Shown here piece by piece: positions 18,449 to 27,511 of a stretch of DNA of 64,000 nucleotides. Where the stretch lies: positions 2,294,001 to 2,358,000 of the forward strand of contig NZ_SODI01000001.1 in NCBI RefSeq assembly GCF_004365915.1, written 5' to 3'. The notes under the pieces were generated by a model, which saw nothing but the letters and a program-made list of their open reading frames with translations, was not told the DNA's origin and did not search any database. Both the position numbers and the translations under genes were made by a program. Source of the DNA: Cryobacterium psychrophilum (GTDB taxonomy: Bacteria; Actinomycetota; Actinomycetes; Actinomycetales; Microbacteriaceae). Every line of letters begins with the position of its first letter. The first letter of the stretch is position 1.

Positions 18449-20014
18449 ATGACATCACCAACAGAGACTGACTTCGACTACGTCGTGATCGGCGGTGGAT
18501 CCGCGGGAGCGGCCGTCGCCGCCCGGCTCAGCGAAGACCCCGCCGTGCAGGTTGCGCTCGTGGAGGCCGGCCCCGACGACCGCGGCCTCGACGCCATTCT
18601 GCAGCTGGACCGCTGGATGGAACTGCTCGAGTCCGGCTACGACTGGGACTACCCGATCGAACCGCAACAACACGGCAATTCCTTCATGCGGCACGCCCGC
18701 GCCAAGGTGATGGGCGGCTGCTCCAGCCACAACTCCTGCATCGCCTTCTGGGCTCCCGCGGAAGACCTCAACGACTGGGCCGGAAAGCACGGCGCCACCG
18801 GTTGGGAGGCCAAGAACACCTTCCCGCTGTTCCAGAAGCTCGAAACCAACACCGACCCCGCGCCCCACCACGGCCACGATGGTCCGGTGCACCTCATGGA
18901 CGTGCCCCCGAACGACCCCTGCGGGGTCGCCCTGCTCGATGCCTGCGAGCAGACCGGGATTCCCCGGACCACGTTCAACTCCGGCACCACGGTCGTCAAT
19001 GGCGCGAGCTTCTTCCAGATCAACCGGCAGGCGGACGGCACGCGGTCGTCTTCCTCGGTGTCCTACATCCACCCGATCCGGGACCGGAAGAACTTCACTC
19101 TGCTCACCGGAATGCGCGCCCGCCAGCTCACCTTCGACGCCGCGAAGCGTTGCACCGGTGTCCTTGTCGTCGACGCGGCCGGCCGCACCCATGCGCTCAC
19201 CGCCCGCGCCGAAACCATCCTCTCCGCCGGCGCCATCGATTCCCCGAAGCTGCTCATGCTCTCCGGGGTGGGACCGGCCGCGCAGCTGCGCGAGCACGGC
19301 ATCGAGGTGCTCGCGGATTCCCCCGGCGTCGGGGAGAACTTCCAGGATCACCCGGAGGGCGTGATCCAGTGGGAGGCCAAGCAGCCGATGCCCACAGAGT
19401 CCACCCAGTGGTGGGAACTGGGCATCTTCACCACCACGGAAGACGGACTCGACCGGCCCGACCTGATGTTCCACTACGGTTCGGTGCCCTTCGACATGCA
19501 CACGGCTCGGCAGGGGTACCCGACCACGGAGAACGGCTTCTGCCTCACCCCCAACGTCACCCACGCCCGCTCCCGCGGAACGGTCAAGCTGCGCAGCCGC
19601 GACTACCGAGACAAGCCGCTCGTCGACCCGCGCTACTTCACCGACCCGCACGACATGCGTGTCATGGTTGCCGGCATCCGCAAGGCCCGCGAGATTGTGG
19701 CCCAGCCGGCGATGGCCGCCTGGGCGGGTGTTGAACTGTATCCCGGACAGGCCGTGCAGACGGATGCCGAGATCACCGCGTACATCGAGAAGACCCACAA
19801 CACCGTCTACCACCCGGCCGGCACCGTGCGGATGGGCGCCGTGGATGACATCGGCTCGCCGCTCGACCCCGAGCTGCGCGTCAAGGGAGTCACCGGATTG
19901 CGGGTGGCCGATGCCTCCGTCATGCCCGAGCTCGTGAGCGTCAACCCCAACATCACGACCATGATGATCGGTGAACGCTGCGCCCTGCTCGTGAAGGCGG
20001 CCCGCGCCGCCTAG
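18449..20014 (+). CDS. betA: GMC-family choline dehydrogenase
   Basis: 521 aa from ATG 18449, eight bases after GGAGGAG; the GTG at 18440 would sit on top of that ribosome site. FAD-binding YVVIGGGSAGAAVAARLSE at the N-terminus, GMC signatures around AKVMGGCSSHNS and SAGAIDSPKLLMLSGVG, and the C-terminal HPAGTVRMG / NPNITTMMIGER active-site region. It oxidises choline to betaine aldehyde (inferred from operon). Convergent with the MBL gene; the two stop codons share a CTAG. Confidence 0.87.
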   Translation: MTSPTETDFDYVVIGGGSAGAAVAARLSEDPAVQVALVEAGPDDRGLDAILQLDRWMELLESGYDWDYPIEPQQHGNSFMRHARAKVMGGCSSHNSCIAFWAPAEDLNDWAGKHGATGWEAKNTFPLFQKLETNTDPAPHHGHDGPVHLMDVPPNDPCGVALLDACEQTGIPRTTFNSGTTVVNGASFFQINRQADGTRSSSSVSYIHPIRDRKNFTLLTGMRARQLTFDAAKRCTGVLVVDAAGRTHALTARAETILSAGAIDSPKLLMLSGVGPAAQLREHGIEVLADSPGVGENFQDHPEGVIQWEAKQPMPTESTQWWELGIFTTTEDGLDRPDLMFHYGSVPFDMHTARQGYPTTENGFCLTPNVTHARSRGTVKLRSRDYRDKPLVDPRYFTDPHDMRVMVAGIRKAREIVAQPAMAAWAGVELYPGQAVQTDAEITAYIEKTHNTVYHPAGTVRMGAVDDIGSPLDPELRVKGVTGLRVADASVMPELVSVNPNITTMMIGERCALLVKAARAA

Positions 20015-20814
20015 CGGCTCGCGTGGGGCTGCTCCCGCAGGTAGGCGAGCTGCGTCTGAACGGATGCCTCGGCGGCGAACCGCACCGAGGCATCCGTTTG
20101 GGCGTAGACCACGTCGGTGACCTGCGCGACCGTGGCGTCATCACCCAATTCGGCGAGGGCAGCGCGCACCTGGTCGAGGCGTTGCCTGCGGTGCTCGAGA
20201 TACTGGTCGCACACGGCGGCCAGGTCGGGAAGAACCGGGCCGTGGGCTGGCAGAACGGTCGCCGGCCCGAAGCCTTGAAGAACGTCGAGGGAGTTCAGGT
20301 AATCGTCCAGGGTGCCGTCGGGGTGCCCGAGGATCGTCGTTCCGCGGCCAAGAATGGTGTCTCCGGTGAGCATCGACCCGTTCTCGCCGTCGTCGGGCAG
20401 ATGGAAGCAGACGGAGTCGGCGGTGTGCCCCGGTGTTGCGATGACGACGATGCGGGTACCGGCGACATGAATCTCCTCGCCACCCCGCAGAGGATCGCCG
20501 CCCACGCAGAACGCCGGGTCGAGAGCCCGCACCGGGGCGCCCGTCATCGCGGCAAATCGAACGCTTGCGGCGCTGTGATCGGCGTGCTGATGCGTGATGA
20601 GCACGAGGTCGATGCGGCCGGCCGCGGCGAGGGCCGCAAGATGGCCCTCATGCACGGGGCCCGGATCGACCACGACTCGGCCGATCGAACCTGGCGCGGC
20701 CACCAGATACGAGTTGGTGCCGTCGAGGGTCATGGGGCCGGCATTGGGCGCCAGCAGCTGTCGGGTGAGGTCGCTGGTGCGCTCGCCGATGGCGGCCGGG
20801 ACGAATTCTCTCAT
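20011..20814 (-). CDS. Metallo-beta-lactamase-fold hydrolase
   Basis: 267 aa from ATG 20814 (MREFVPAAIGERTSDL); the frame is open far upstream but only as antisense of the Nudix gene. Zinc-binding signature ITHQHADHSAA, then the metal-ligand His in ATPGHTADSV and Asp in LTGDTILG. Resembles LACTB2-type hydrolases, sometimes ribonucleases or thioesterases; substrate unknown. Divergent from the Nudix gene at 20896, a pairing that recurs in actinobacteria (recalled). Confidence 0.85.
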   Translation of the reverse strand: MREFVPAAIGERTSDLTRQLLAPNAGPMTLDGTNSYLVAAPGSIGRVVVDPGPVHEGHLAALAAAGRIDLVLITHQHADHSAASVRFAAMTGAPVRALDPAFCVGGDPLRGGEEIHVAGTRIVVIATPGHTADSVCFHLPDDGENGSMLTGDTILGRGTTILGHPDGTLDDYLNSLDVLQGFGPATVLPAHGPVLPDLAAVCDQYLEHRRQRLDQVRAALAELGDDATVAQVTDVVYAQTDASVRFAAEASVQTQLAYLREQPHASR

Positions 20815-20895
20815 GCCTCGCAGCCTACTGCCGTACGCGGTGGCTGGCGTTATGGTGGGATCGACTGCAGTGTGAAGAGAAACGGGAACAGCGCA

Positions 20896-21594
20896 ATGAT
20901 GCGAGACCAGACCGATGGAACGCCCGTACCCCCCGTGGCGGCGACGGTCGTGCTGCTGCGCGACGGAGAGTCTGGGCCGGAGGTGCTGCTGCTGGAACGG
21001 CCGCACGACCGTGGATCGTTCGCCGGAGCGTGGGTTTTTCCGGGCGGGGGTGTCGACCCGGAAGACCTTGTGGACGCCGCAGGACTGGACGAGGTGCAAG
21101 TCGCCGAACGGGCGGCCGTGCGCGAGGTGCAGGAGGAGACCGGCCTGGACCTTACGCCCGGATCTCTCATGCTCACCGCGTGCTGGATTCCGCCGGCGGG
21201 CGCGCCGAAACGCCTGCGTACGTGGTTCTACTGGGCGCCGGCGCCCGCCGGCACCATCACCCTCGCCCCGGAAGAAGCAGTCGATTACGCATGGATCCGC
21301 CCGCATGCGGCTCTTGAGCTGCACGCCGGCGGCACCCTCCGGCTCGTTCCGCCGACCTGGGTGACCCTCAACGCACTCGCGGACCACCTCTCCGTTGACG
21401 CGGCGCTTCGCCAGGCAAGCGAGGGTGGGCTCGCTCACTTCGAGTCCCGCTTCGGGCAGAGCGCGAATGGTTCGGTCGTCTTTTGGAGTGACGACGTCGC
21501 CTTCCTCGACGACGCGCAGTCCGAAGCGGATGGCCCGCGCCATCGCCTCGAGATCGGAGTGCTGCCCTGGGTCTACATTTGCGCACTCGAGTAG
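20896..21594 (+). CDS. Nudix hydrolase (long Nudix-box variant)
   Basis: 232 aa from ATG 20896 (two ATGs in tandem). The Nudix motif is split by a longer loop: GGGVDPED, then AAVREVQEETGLDL about 30 residues later, as in NUDT19/CoA-diphosphatase-like proteins. The C-terminal half (LRLVPPTWVTLNALADHL) also fits those proteins. Probable nucleotide- or CoA-pyrophosphatase. The 77 bp after its stop lead directly into the IS element. Confidence 0.82.
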   Translation: MMRDQTDGTPVPPVAATVVLLRDGESGPEVLLLERPHDRGSFAGAWVFPGGGVDPEDLVDAAGLDEVQVAERAAVREVQEETGLDLTPGSLMLTACWIPPAGAPKRLRTWFYWAPAPAGTITLAPEEAVDYAWIRPHAALELHAGGTLRLVPPTWVTLNALADHLSVDAALRQASEGGLAHFESRFGQSANGSVVFWSDDVAFLDDAQSEADGPRHRLEIGVLPWVYICALE

Positions 21595-21667
21595 GTTCGC
21601 GGGTCAACGCAGGGCGGGGCGCCTGTGGGGACGTGCTGGAGACGCTGCACCGGCAGTGCTACCGGCG

Positions 21668-21671
21668 CTAG
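21668..21671. repeat. Target-site duplication CTAG, left
   Basis: CTAG directly outside the left inverted repeat, matching CTAG at 23489-23492 outside the right one. Confidence 0.7.
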
Positions 21672-23488
21672 GACGCTGCTGATTTAGGGGTTGTGGGGAG
21701 GCCTGGCGAGTCGTGAGAGCGATTTTTGGCCTGTGTATTTCATGGTGACGCCTCTCATTTCTCGTTTTTGTGGTGGTGTTGATCTTCGCGTGCGGGGCGG
21801 TTGCGGTCTCTGATGGCCGTCTGCGGCCGGCGGCCGTGGGTGGCCGTCTTCCGGGGTGTTATCCCATGGCCCAGATCCCGCTCTGGCGGGTGAGGCCGAG
21901 GTTCAGAAGCCGTTTAAGGTTGATTCCGGCCGCCCGATTCACCCACCACGCGTTGTTCTTCACGACGCCTCGGTAAGGGACGCGGCGGGACTTGCGTGTC
22001 ATCCAGGCGATGGAGCGTTCAACCATCGGCCGGTGTTGTCGATAATCGGCTTGGAAGAGCGGATCCTGAGCCCGGACACGGTGCTCCCGGCGTATGGCGT
22101 CATGCTCACGGAGCAGCATTTTCTTGCCGCTCTTCGCCGTCGTGCACTGCGTCATGAGGGGGCAGGTGGCGCAGGAACTACCAAAACTTGCGCGCCCCGC
22201 AGCACTGAGTGGGCGGGTCTGACCCGCTGGGCAGGTGACCGTGTTCGTGGTCTCGTCGATAGTGAAATCATCGACGGTGAAGCCGCCGGGAATCGCCCGT
22301 CCCAGCGGCGGTGGTTTGATGATCGCGGTGTGACCGGCGGCGGTGATCGCGGCGAGAAGCTCACCACTGCCATAAGCAGAATCGCCCAGAACATCGACGT
22401 TCTGGGCGCCGATGCTCGTGTCTTTGGTGACTAGTTCCATGCCGCGGGCCGCGTCGCTGTTGGCCAAACCAGCCGCCTTGGTCAGGATCGCCGCGGTCAC
22501 CAGGCCCGTGTCCGGTTCGATGATGATGTGGCTTTTGAAGCCGTCGACTTTCTTCTGCCGGCTCTTGTGCGCGTGACGGGCATCAGGATCAACGGTGGAA
22601 ATGACCCGGTCCGGGGCGACCCGCCGCGCAATTTTCCACCGCCCCTCCGTTTCATGCGACCCGTCTGCCGGCTCAACGTCCTGCCCGGCGACCAACGCGA
22701 GCAGGGCGACGGTTTCCTGCTGCGCGTCGGTGAGAACCGTCGGGTCAATGCCGGCCAGCAAGGACAGGGCATCGGTGACGAGCGCGGACACGAGGTCGTC
22801 GCGAGCGGCTCGGTCATCCCACGCGATATCCGGTTTCCCTGGCTTCGCGTAATCGTGACCGGTCAACGCGGACACGAGCACATCCGCGCCGGGAATCTCC
22901 CGGCCCACCCGGCGGATCTGCGCAACGAGCTGTGTGACGGTGTCCTGACGCGCGACAGCGTCCTCCAAAATTGTGGAGTCCAACGCACGTCGCTTCCGAC
23001 CCGATAACGCCCCGGACTGCTCGATAACCTCGGTCACTGCCTCAAAAATACGGTGGGGGCGCGTGCTGTTCGCGAGGCGGCGGCGCCAATACGTGAGGAC
23101 CGTCGGATGAAACGACGCGTCCGTCAACGCGAACCCGCAGGCCGCTTTCCACCGCAAGTCGAACGTGACCGCCTCGGCCGTTTCCCGATCCGAGAGGCTA
23201 TGCAACGTCTGCAACACCATCACCGACGCGATCACATCCGCTGGCGTGGACGGGCGCCCCCGACCGGACGGAAACAAATCCTCGAACGCGTCATCGGGGA
23301 ACAACTCGTGCCGATGATCGGCGAGGAACTTGAACACGGAACCCGCTGGAAGCATATGCCCCGCCATCGACTCGACATCCAAAAGCTGACGTTGACCATC
23401 ATCACGACCCTGCATGAATCAAGTCTTAATCATCGGCCCGCAAACCCGAGCAGGCGCGCCTTAATACCCCAGATTAATCAGCAGCGTC
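21672..23488. mobile_element. IS1182-like insertion sequence, apparently intact
   Basis: 1817 bp bounded by 13-bp perfect terminal inverted repeats (GACGCTGCTGATT at 21672-21684, complement at 23476-23488) and a 4-bp CTAG target duplication. It holds one transposase gene on the minus strand. The right-hand CTAG supplies the TAG stop of the secreted-protein gene at 23489-24358, so the element landed exactly on a stop codon. Near-perfect ends and an open transposase suggest a fairly recent insertion. Confidence 0.85.
21859..23415 (-). CDS. IS1182-family transposase
   Basis: 518 aa. N-terminal DUF772 region (RPSTPADVIASVMVLQTLHS) then a DDE nuclease: Asp in RRALDSTILEDAV, Asp in VDVLGDSAYGSGELL and Glu in RPMVERSIAWMTRK. 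A zinc-like FGSSCATCPLMTQC cluster precedes the last motif, as in IS1182/ISL-type enzymes. No frameshift, so probably active. It cuts and joins at the inverted repeats at 21672 and 23488. Confidence 0.9.
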   Translation of the reverse strand: MQGRDDGQRQLLDVESMAGHMLPAGSVFKFLADHRHELFPDDAFEDLFPSGRGRPSTPADVIASVMVLQTLHSLSDRETAEAVTFDLRWKAACGFALTDASFHPTVLTYWRRRLANSTRPHRIFEAVTEVIEQSGALSGRKRRALDSTILEDAVARQDTVTQLVAQIRRVGREIPGADVLVSALTGHDYAKPGKPDIAWDDRAARDDLVSALVTDALSLLAGIDPTVLTDAQQETVALLALVAGQDVEPADGSHETEGRWKIARRVAPDRVISTVDPDARHAHKSRQKKVDGFKSHIIIEPDTGLVTAAILTKAAGLANSDAARGMELVTKDTSIGAQNVDVLGDSAYGSGELLAAITAAGHTAIIKPPPLGRAIPGGFTVDDFTIDETTNTVTCPAGQTRPLSAAGRASFGSSCATCPLMTQCTTAKSGKKMLLREHDAIRREHRVRAQDPLFQADYRQHRPMVERSIAWMTRKSRRVPYRGVVKNNAWWVNRAAGINLKRLLNLGLTRQSGIWAMG

Positions 23489-24358
23489 CTAGGGCACGAG
23501 GGCGGGGGCGGCGCAGTCCCGCCCTGCCGGATAGTTTAGGCACTCGTCGAAGAATGCGGGATAGGGGCTGGCCGTTGGATCCCCGAACCATTTGTCGTAG
23601 AACGCCCAGAAGTTGAGGTTGCCGTGCGTTGAGCAGGCGTCGCCGACCTGGCCCTGATTGGCCACGGCCTCATCATTGGGCTGGTACGGGGTGTAGTTGT
23701 AGAGGTTGGCGGTCGCCTGGTTGCGTATCTGCACCGTGGAGGACCCGCACTCGGCGTTGGGATTGAAGCCCACGTCGACTGCCCCACGCTGGTAGGCCCG
23801 ATCGGGGTGCTGCGTGTACTGCCGAAACTGCCACGCCGCGTTGTAGACCTGGTTGAAGAACCCGAAGTATTCCGCGTCGCAGTCAGCTGTGTCGGGGCAG
23901 GCGTAACCGGTTGCGCGCAGGTAGCCGCGCTCTGTGGGCCGGGTGAGCAGGGATTGCTCCTTCTGCAGCAGAACGAGGAGAACCCGTGGTGAGATGGTGC
24001 AGGCCTCCGCGACCTTCGTGATGATGCGGCTGGCCGGTTCGTGGGCGGCGCCCGCATAGGCGGTGCAATGGCCGGCCGGCTGTGCCGGCTGGTCGGTCGT
24101 GGTTTCGCGGTACTCCCAGGCGCACGGCGACGCATCGCTGCGCACGCATGTGCGGTCCTCGAGAAAGGTCTGCACATCGGCATTGGTCATGGCGTCGGCG
24201 TTGAAGAAGTTGTAGTCGCTCACGATGAACCCCGGGTCGAACGAAGCCGACTCGGCTGGCGCCGCCGACGTCATTCCCGCCACGATCCCCGCGAGCAGCA
24301 GGGCCACGATCGCGGCCAGCGCGAGCATGCGGTGGCGCGTCGCCCGGAAAGACCTCAT
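23489..24358 (-). CDS. Secreted actinobacterial protein, function unknown
   Basis: 289 aa with a signal peptide (LALAAIVALLLAGIVAGM, cleavage near AAPAESA). The mature part has paired cysteines and motifs I recall from exported actinobacterial proteins with a lysozyme-like or hemagglutinin annotation: PGFIVSDYNFFNADAMT, ISPRVLLVLLQKEQSL, EYFGFFNQVYNAAWQFRQY, NLYNYTPYQPN and FWAFYDKWFG. The conserved 'LLVLLQKEQ' helix resembles a transglycosylase catalytic helix, but I do not assign an activity. The stop TAG coincides with the IS target CTAG; since CTAG was the original target, the C-terminus is probably native. Confidence 0.75.
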   Translation of the reverse strand: MRSFRATRHRMLALAAIVALLLAGIVAGMTSAAPAESASFDPGFIVSDYNFFNADAMTNADVQTFLEDRTCVRSDASPCAWEYRETTTDQPAQPAGHCTAYAGAAHEPASRIITKVAEACTISPRVLLVLLQKEQSLLTRPTERGYLRATGYACPDTADCDAEYFGFFNQVYNAAWQFRQYTQHPDRAYQRGAVDVGFNPNAECGSSTVQIRNQATANLYNYTPYQPNDEAVANQGQVGDACSTHGNLNFWAFYDKWFGDPTASPYPAFFDECLNYPAGRDCAAPALVP

Positions 24359-24406
24359 GCCAAAACCCTAGCTGGACGGTTCTAGGTCAGGCTGGGAGTC
24401 GGCGGC

Positions 24407-25258
24407 TCAGAGGGTGGAGGTGGCGTTCACCACCACGGTAGGCGATTGAATGTTGAGCACGAGTGAGTGGCTGACCGATCCCAGCAAGAAACGTTTGAGG
24501 CCATGCACGCCGTGGTTGCCCACCACCAGGAGGCTGGCCCCGCGTGCCGCATCGCGCAGCGCCCACTGGGGGGCACCGCGAATGAGCGAGGAGCTCACCC
24601 GCACGTTGGGGTAGATCGAGCCGACCAACGCGACGGACTCATCGAGCACGTGGCGGTGGATGTCTTCGAGCGATTGCAGGAACTCAATGTCGGGAACCGT
24701 CGATTCGGGCCAGATGAGCGGCTCCTGCCAGGCATGCACAAGATGAAGCTCTTCGTTCGTGCGATGCGCCTCGGCCGCAGCGAAGGCCACCGCAGCGTTG
24801 GCCGCGGACGACCCGTCGACGCCCACGACGATTCCCTCTCCACGTGAGTCGTCGCTTTCCGGGATGATGGCCACCGGACCATTAGCGGCGCCGGCCAATC
24901 GAGCACCCACCGACCATTCATACCGAACGGTCGGACCGTCACGGCGATGGGTGCCCACGACCACGAGCGTGTCTTCGGCGGAGAGTCGTTTGAGTTCCTC
25001 GATGGGATCTCCCGGCAGCACCTCGCTGCGCACGATCACGGAGGGGTTGGCCGCCTGCACCAGATCGACATCGTTCTGCAACGTGATCGGGGCCGTCTCT
25101 GCCACGGATTCGGGCATGAAATAGTCGGCAGAGTCGCTCGTGCGGTCCACGACACGAACCATCACGAGTTCACGTCCGGCGGAACGCTCGAGTGCCCAGT
25201 CCAGGGCGGCCTTGGCCGGCGGCCGCCCGTCCCAGGCCACAATCGACTTCTCAATCAT
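24407..25258 (-). CDS. Tandem-domain universal stress protein (divergent type)
   Basis: 283 aa from ATG 25258 (AAAGG eight bases upstream; GTG 25264 is too close to it). Two Usp domains, the second with VVGNHGVHGLKRFLLGSVS. It is clearly less similar to the other two tandem Usps than they are to each other. It follows the alcohol dehydrogenase gene by 51 bp on the same strand, so both are probably transcribed from the promoter that holds the DosR-like box at 26465. Confidence 0.9.
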   Translation of the reverse strand: MIEKSIVAWDGRPPAKAALDWALERSAGRELVMVRVVDRTSDSADYFMPESVAETAPITLQNDVDLVQAANPSVIVRSEVLPGDPIEELKRLSAEDTLVVVGTHRRDGPTVRYEWSVGARLAGAANGPVAIIPESDDSRGEGIVVGVDGSSAANAAVAFAAAEAHRTNEELHLVHAWQEPLIWPESTVPDIEFLQSLEDIHRHVLDESVALVGSIYPNVRVSSSLIRGAPQWALRDAARGASLLVVGNHGVHGLKRFLLGSVSHSLVLNIQSPTVVVNATSTL

Positions 25259-25309
25259 GCTCACTACCTTTCGCCGATATACCCGAATGCCGTGTAGCTG
25301 GTCACTACG

Positions 25310-26365
25310 TTAGCGGGCGATCACGACCTTCAGGGCTTTCGTTTCGGCCGCGCGGGAGAAGGTGTCGTAGGCCTCCAGGAACTGGTCAAAAGTGAAGTGA
25401 TGCGTGGCGAGTTTCTCGGCGGGAAGCTTGCCGGAGGCCACGAGCTTCAGCAACATTTTGGTGGTGTTGGCGTTGACGAGTCCCATGCTGATGTTGATGT
25501 TCTGGATCCATAGGTTCTCCAGGTGCAGGTCGACGGGGGCGCCGTGCACACCAACGTTTGCGACGCTGCCGCCGGGGCGCACGATCTCCGTGGCCATCGT
25601 GAAGGTCTGCGGAATTCCCACGGCCTCGATAGCCACGTCGACTCCGGCGCCGTCCGTGAGGGCCAGAACCTGTTCCTTCCAGTCTGCGGAACCCGAAACC
25701 ACGGCATCCGTTGCCCCGAAGTCAGCGGCCCGCTCAAGACGGTTTTCGTCGAGGTCGATGGCGATGATGGTGGCTGCCCCGTAGAGTCCCGCGGTGGCGA
25801 TGGCCGCCAGGCCTACCGGCCCGGCGCCGATGACGGCAACGACGTCACCCGGCTTGACCCGGCCGTATTGCACACCGATCTCGAAGCCCGTCGGCAGAAT
25901 GTCGGAGAGCATGACCGCCTGCTCGTCCGTGACGCCAGCTGGCACCTTGTGCAGCGAATTCTCGGCGTAGGGCACACGCACGAACTCGGCCTGCGTGCCG
26001 TCGATGAGGTGGCCGAAGACCCAGCCGATACCGGATGCGCCCTCGTCGCCGAGGCAGTGTGAAAAGAGACCGGCGCTGCAATTGACGCAGTGACCGCATG
26101 ACTTGATGCAGGAGATGATGACACGGTCACCCACGGCGAGGCTCGTCACCGAGGCGCCAATCTCGGAGATCGTTCCCACTCCCTCGTGGCCGAGAATGCG
26201 GCCCACTGTGACGGCGGGCACGTCTCCCTTGAGGATATGAAGATCGGTACCGCAGATCGTTGTCGTGTCTACCCGCACGATGACATCGGTAGGGTTCTCG
26301 ATCTGGGGATCTGGAACATCGGTCCAGGACTTGAGACCGGGGCCGCCATACACAAGTGCCTTCAT
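25310..26365 (-). CDS. Zinc-dependent alcohol dehydrogenase
   Basis: 351 aa from ATG 26365, six bases after GAGGAG. Medium-chain dehydrogenase: catalytic zinc ligands in TTTICGTDLHIL and GHEGVG, structural-zinc cysteines in CIKSCGHCVNCSAGLFSHC, Rossmann motif VIGAGPVGLAAIATAG. It oxidises an alcohol with NAD(P); substrate unknown. Its 5' region is duplicated as a dead fragment at 14573-14704. Divergent from the usp gene at 26586, sharing a DosR-like box. In mycobacteria such enzymes belong to hypoxia regulons, which fits. Confidence 0.9.
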   Translation of the reverse strand: MKALVYGGPGLKSWTDVPDPQIENPTDVIVRVDTTTICGTDLHILKGDVPAVTVGRILGHEGVGTISEIGASVTSLAVGDRVIISCIKSCGHCVNCSAGLFSHCLGDEGASGIGWVFGHLIDGTQAEFVRVPYAENSLHKVPAGVTDEQAVMLSDILPTGFEIGVQYGRVKPGDVVAVIGAGPVGLAAIATAGLYGAATIIAIDLDENRLERAADFGATDAVVSGSADWKEQVLALTDGAGVDVAIEAVGIPQTFTMATEIVRPGGSVANVGVHGAPVDLHLENLWIQNINISMGLVNANTTKMLLKLVASGKLPAEKLATHHFTFDQFLEAYDTFSRAAETKALKVVIAR

Positions 26366-26464
26366 CGCCATCTCCTCTTCGGGCACTGTACGTGCCGCAG
26401 TGACAACCACAGTAGGGCAGGTGCGGTGACGTGGCTAGGGTCAAAGGTCATGAGCGGGCGGGGC

Positions 26465-26480
26465 GGGACTTCTGCCCCTA
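26465..26480 (+). promoter_or_regulatory. DosR/DevR-like box in the divergent adh/usp promoter
   Basis: GGGACTTCTGCCCCTA, one base different from 2987-3002, 106 bp before the usp start codon (the same distance as at the first site) and about 100 bp before the alcohol dehydrogenase start on the other side. One box could serve both directions. Confidence 0.6.
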
Positions 26481-26585
26481 TGCGCGCCGTCCGGGATGCG
26501 GGATAGTGAGCGTGAGCAGCGACACGACTGCCCTAGCCGGGAGGCCGTCATTGACAGCACTCCCTCGGAAAGACGAGGTAACCCC

Positions 26586-27443
26586 GTGAACCGGAAGATT
26601 ATCGTCGGTGTTGATGATTTGGCAGCGAGTGAAGCCGCACTCAAATGGGCGCTGAGCCGGGCGGAAGCGCTCGACTGCCCGGTGAGCATCGTGCACACGG
26701 TGCAGTCGGCCTGGCTTGCCGAAGGCTACGGGTACTACGACATGATCCTCAACGAGGAACAATCGCTCGTGCGCCAAATTGGAGACCGAGCGACCGAGCT
26801 GGCCCCCGAGGTGGACACGACCGCGATGCTGCGCACGGGCACTGCTCCACGCGTGCTGAGCCAGCTCTCGGAAGACGCGAGCATCGTGGTGGTGGGAACC
26901 GACCGCAAGACCAGCTTCAACGGGGACTTCTTCGGCAGCGCCAGCCTGCAGATCGCCGCCCTCAGCTCCTGCCCGGTTGCCGTCATTCCGCAGCTGTCGT
27001 CCGGTGACCGCTCGGGAGTGGTCGTGGGCGTCGATGGCTCAGAGGACTCCATCGTCGCGGTGGAATTCGCCGCCGCCGAGGCCGATCGAACGGGTCAGGA
27101 GCTGACAGCCGTGTACGCGGCGCGCATCCCCACCCAGCGGGTGCTGCGCCACATCCCCGAGAGCAGCGTTGCCGAACGACTCGACGAGGAGCGCACGGTG
27201 CTGGCCGAGTGCGTGGCCGGCCTGACTTCCCGCTACCCCGACCTCACAGTGCACCAGGTGCTCTCGACCGAGGGGACCCCGGCCAGCGCACTGCTCAGAG
27301 CGGCCGCCGATGCGCAACTCCTCGTGGTCGGCAGCCACGGTCGAGGCGTTATCAGCCGGCTGTGGATGGGGTCGGTGAGCCATGAGGTGCTCGGCCAGGC
27401 ACCGTGCCCCACGGTGATCACGCGCACGAAGCACCACCGGTAG
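26586..27443 (+). CDS. Tandem-domain universal stress protein
   Basis: 285 aa from GTG 26586 (GACGAGGTAACCCC just upstream, the same leader as the usp at 3108). Both Usp domains have nucleotide loops (VVGTDRKTSFNGDFFGSAS and VVGSHGRGVISRLWMGSVS). Very similar to the 3108-3968 product, including AVYAARIPTQRVLRHIPES. Likely a dormancy/hypoxia protein under the DosR-like box; about 70 bp upstream of a DevR-type regulator gene on the opposite strand. Confidence 0.92.
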   Translation: MNRKIIVGVDDLAASEAALKWALSRAEALDCPVSIVHTVQSAWLAEGYGYYDMILNEEQSLVRQIGDRATELAPEVDTTAMLRTGTAPRVLSQLSEDASIVVVGTDRKTSFNGDFFGSASLQIAALSSCPVAVIPQLSSGDRSGVVVGVDGSEDSIVAVEFAAAEADRTGQELTAVYAARIPTQRVLRHIPESSVAERLDEERTVLAECVAGLTSRYPDLTVHQVLSTEGTPASALLRAAADAQLLVVGSHGRGVISRLWMGSVSHEVLGQAPCPTVITRTKHHR

Positions 27444-27448
27444 GCCAC

Positions 27449-27500
27449 GGCCAGGCGGCGGATGCTGCGGTCACGTGACCGCAGCATCCGCCGCCTGGCC
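27449..27500. terminator. 52-bp perfect palindrome, bidirectional terminator
   Basis: Two 26-bp arms with no spacer at all (27449-27474 and 27475-27500), centred on GTCAC|GTGAC. It lies between the convergent usp and response-regulator genes, where a terminator is expected; as DNA it could also extrude a cruciform. Confidence 0.75.
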
Positions 27501-27511
27501 ACGTGTCCGGC

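Noticed and set aside
18455..19813. 452-codon open frame antisense to betA
   Set aside because: Shadow of the GMC oxidoreductase gene; the composition is not protein-like.
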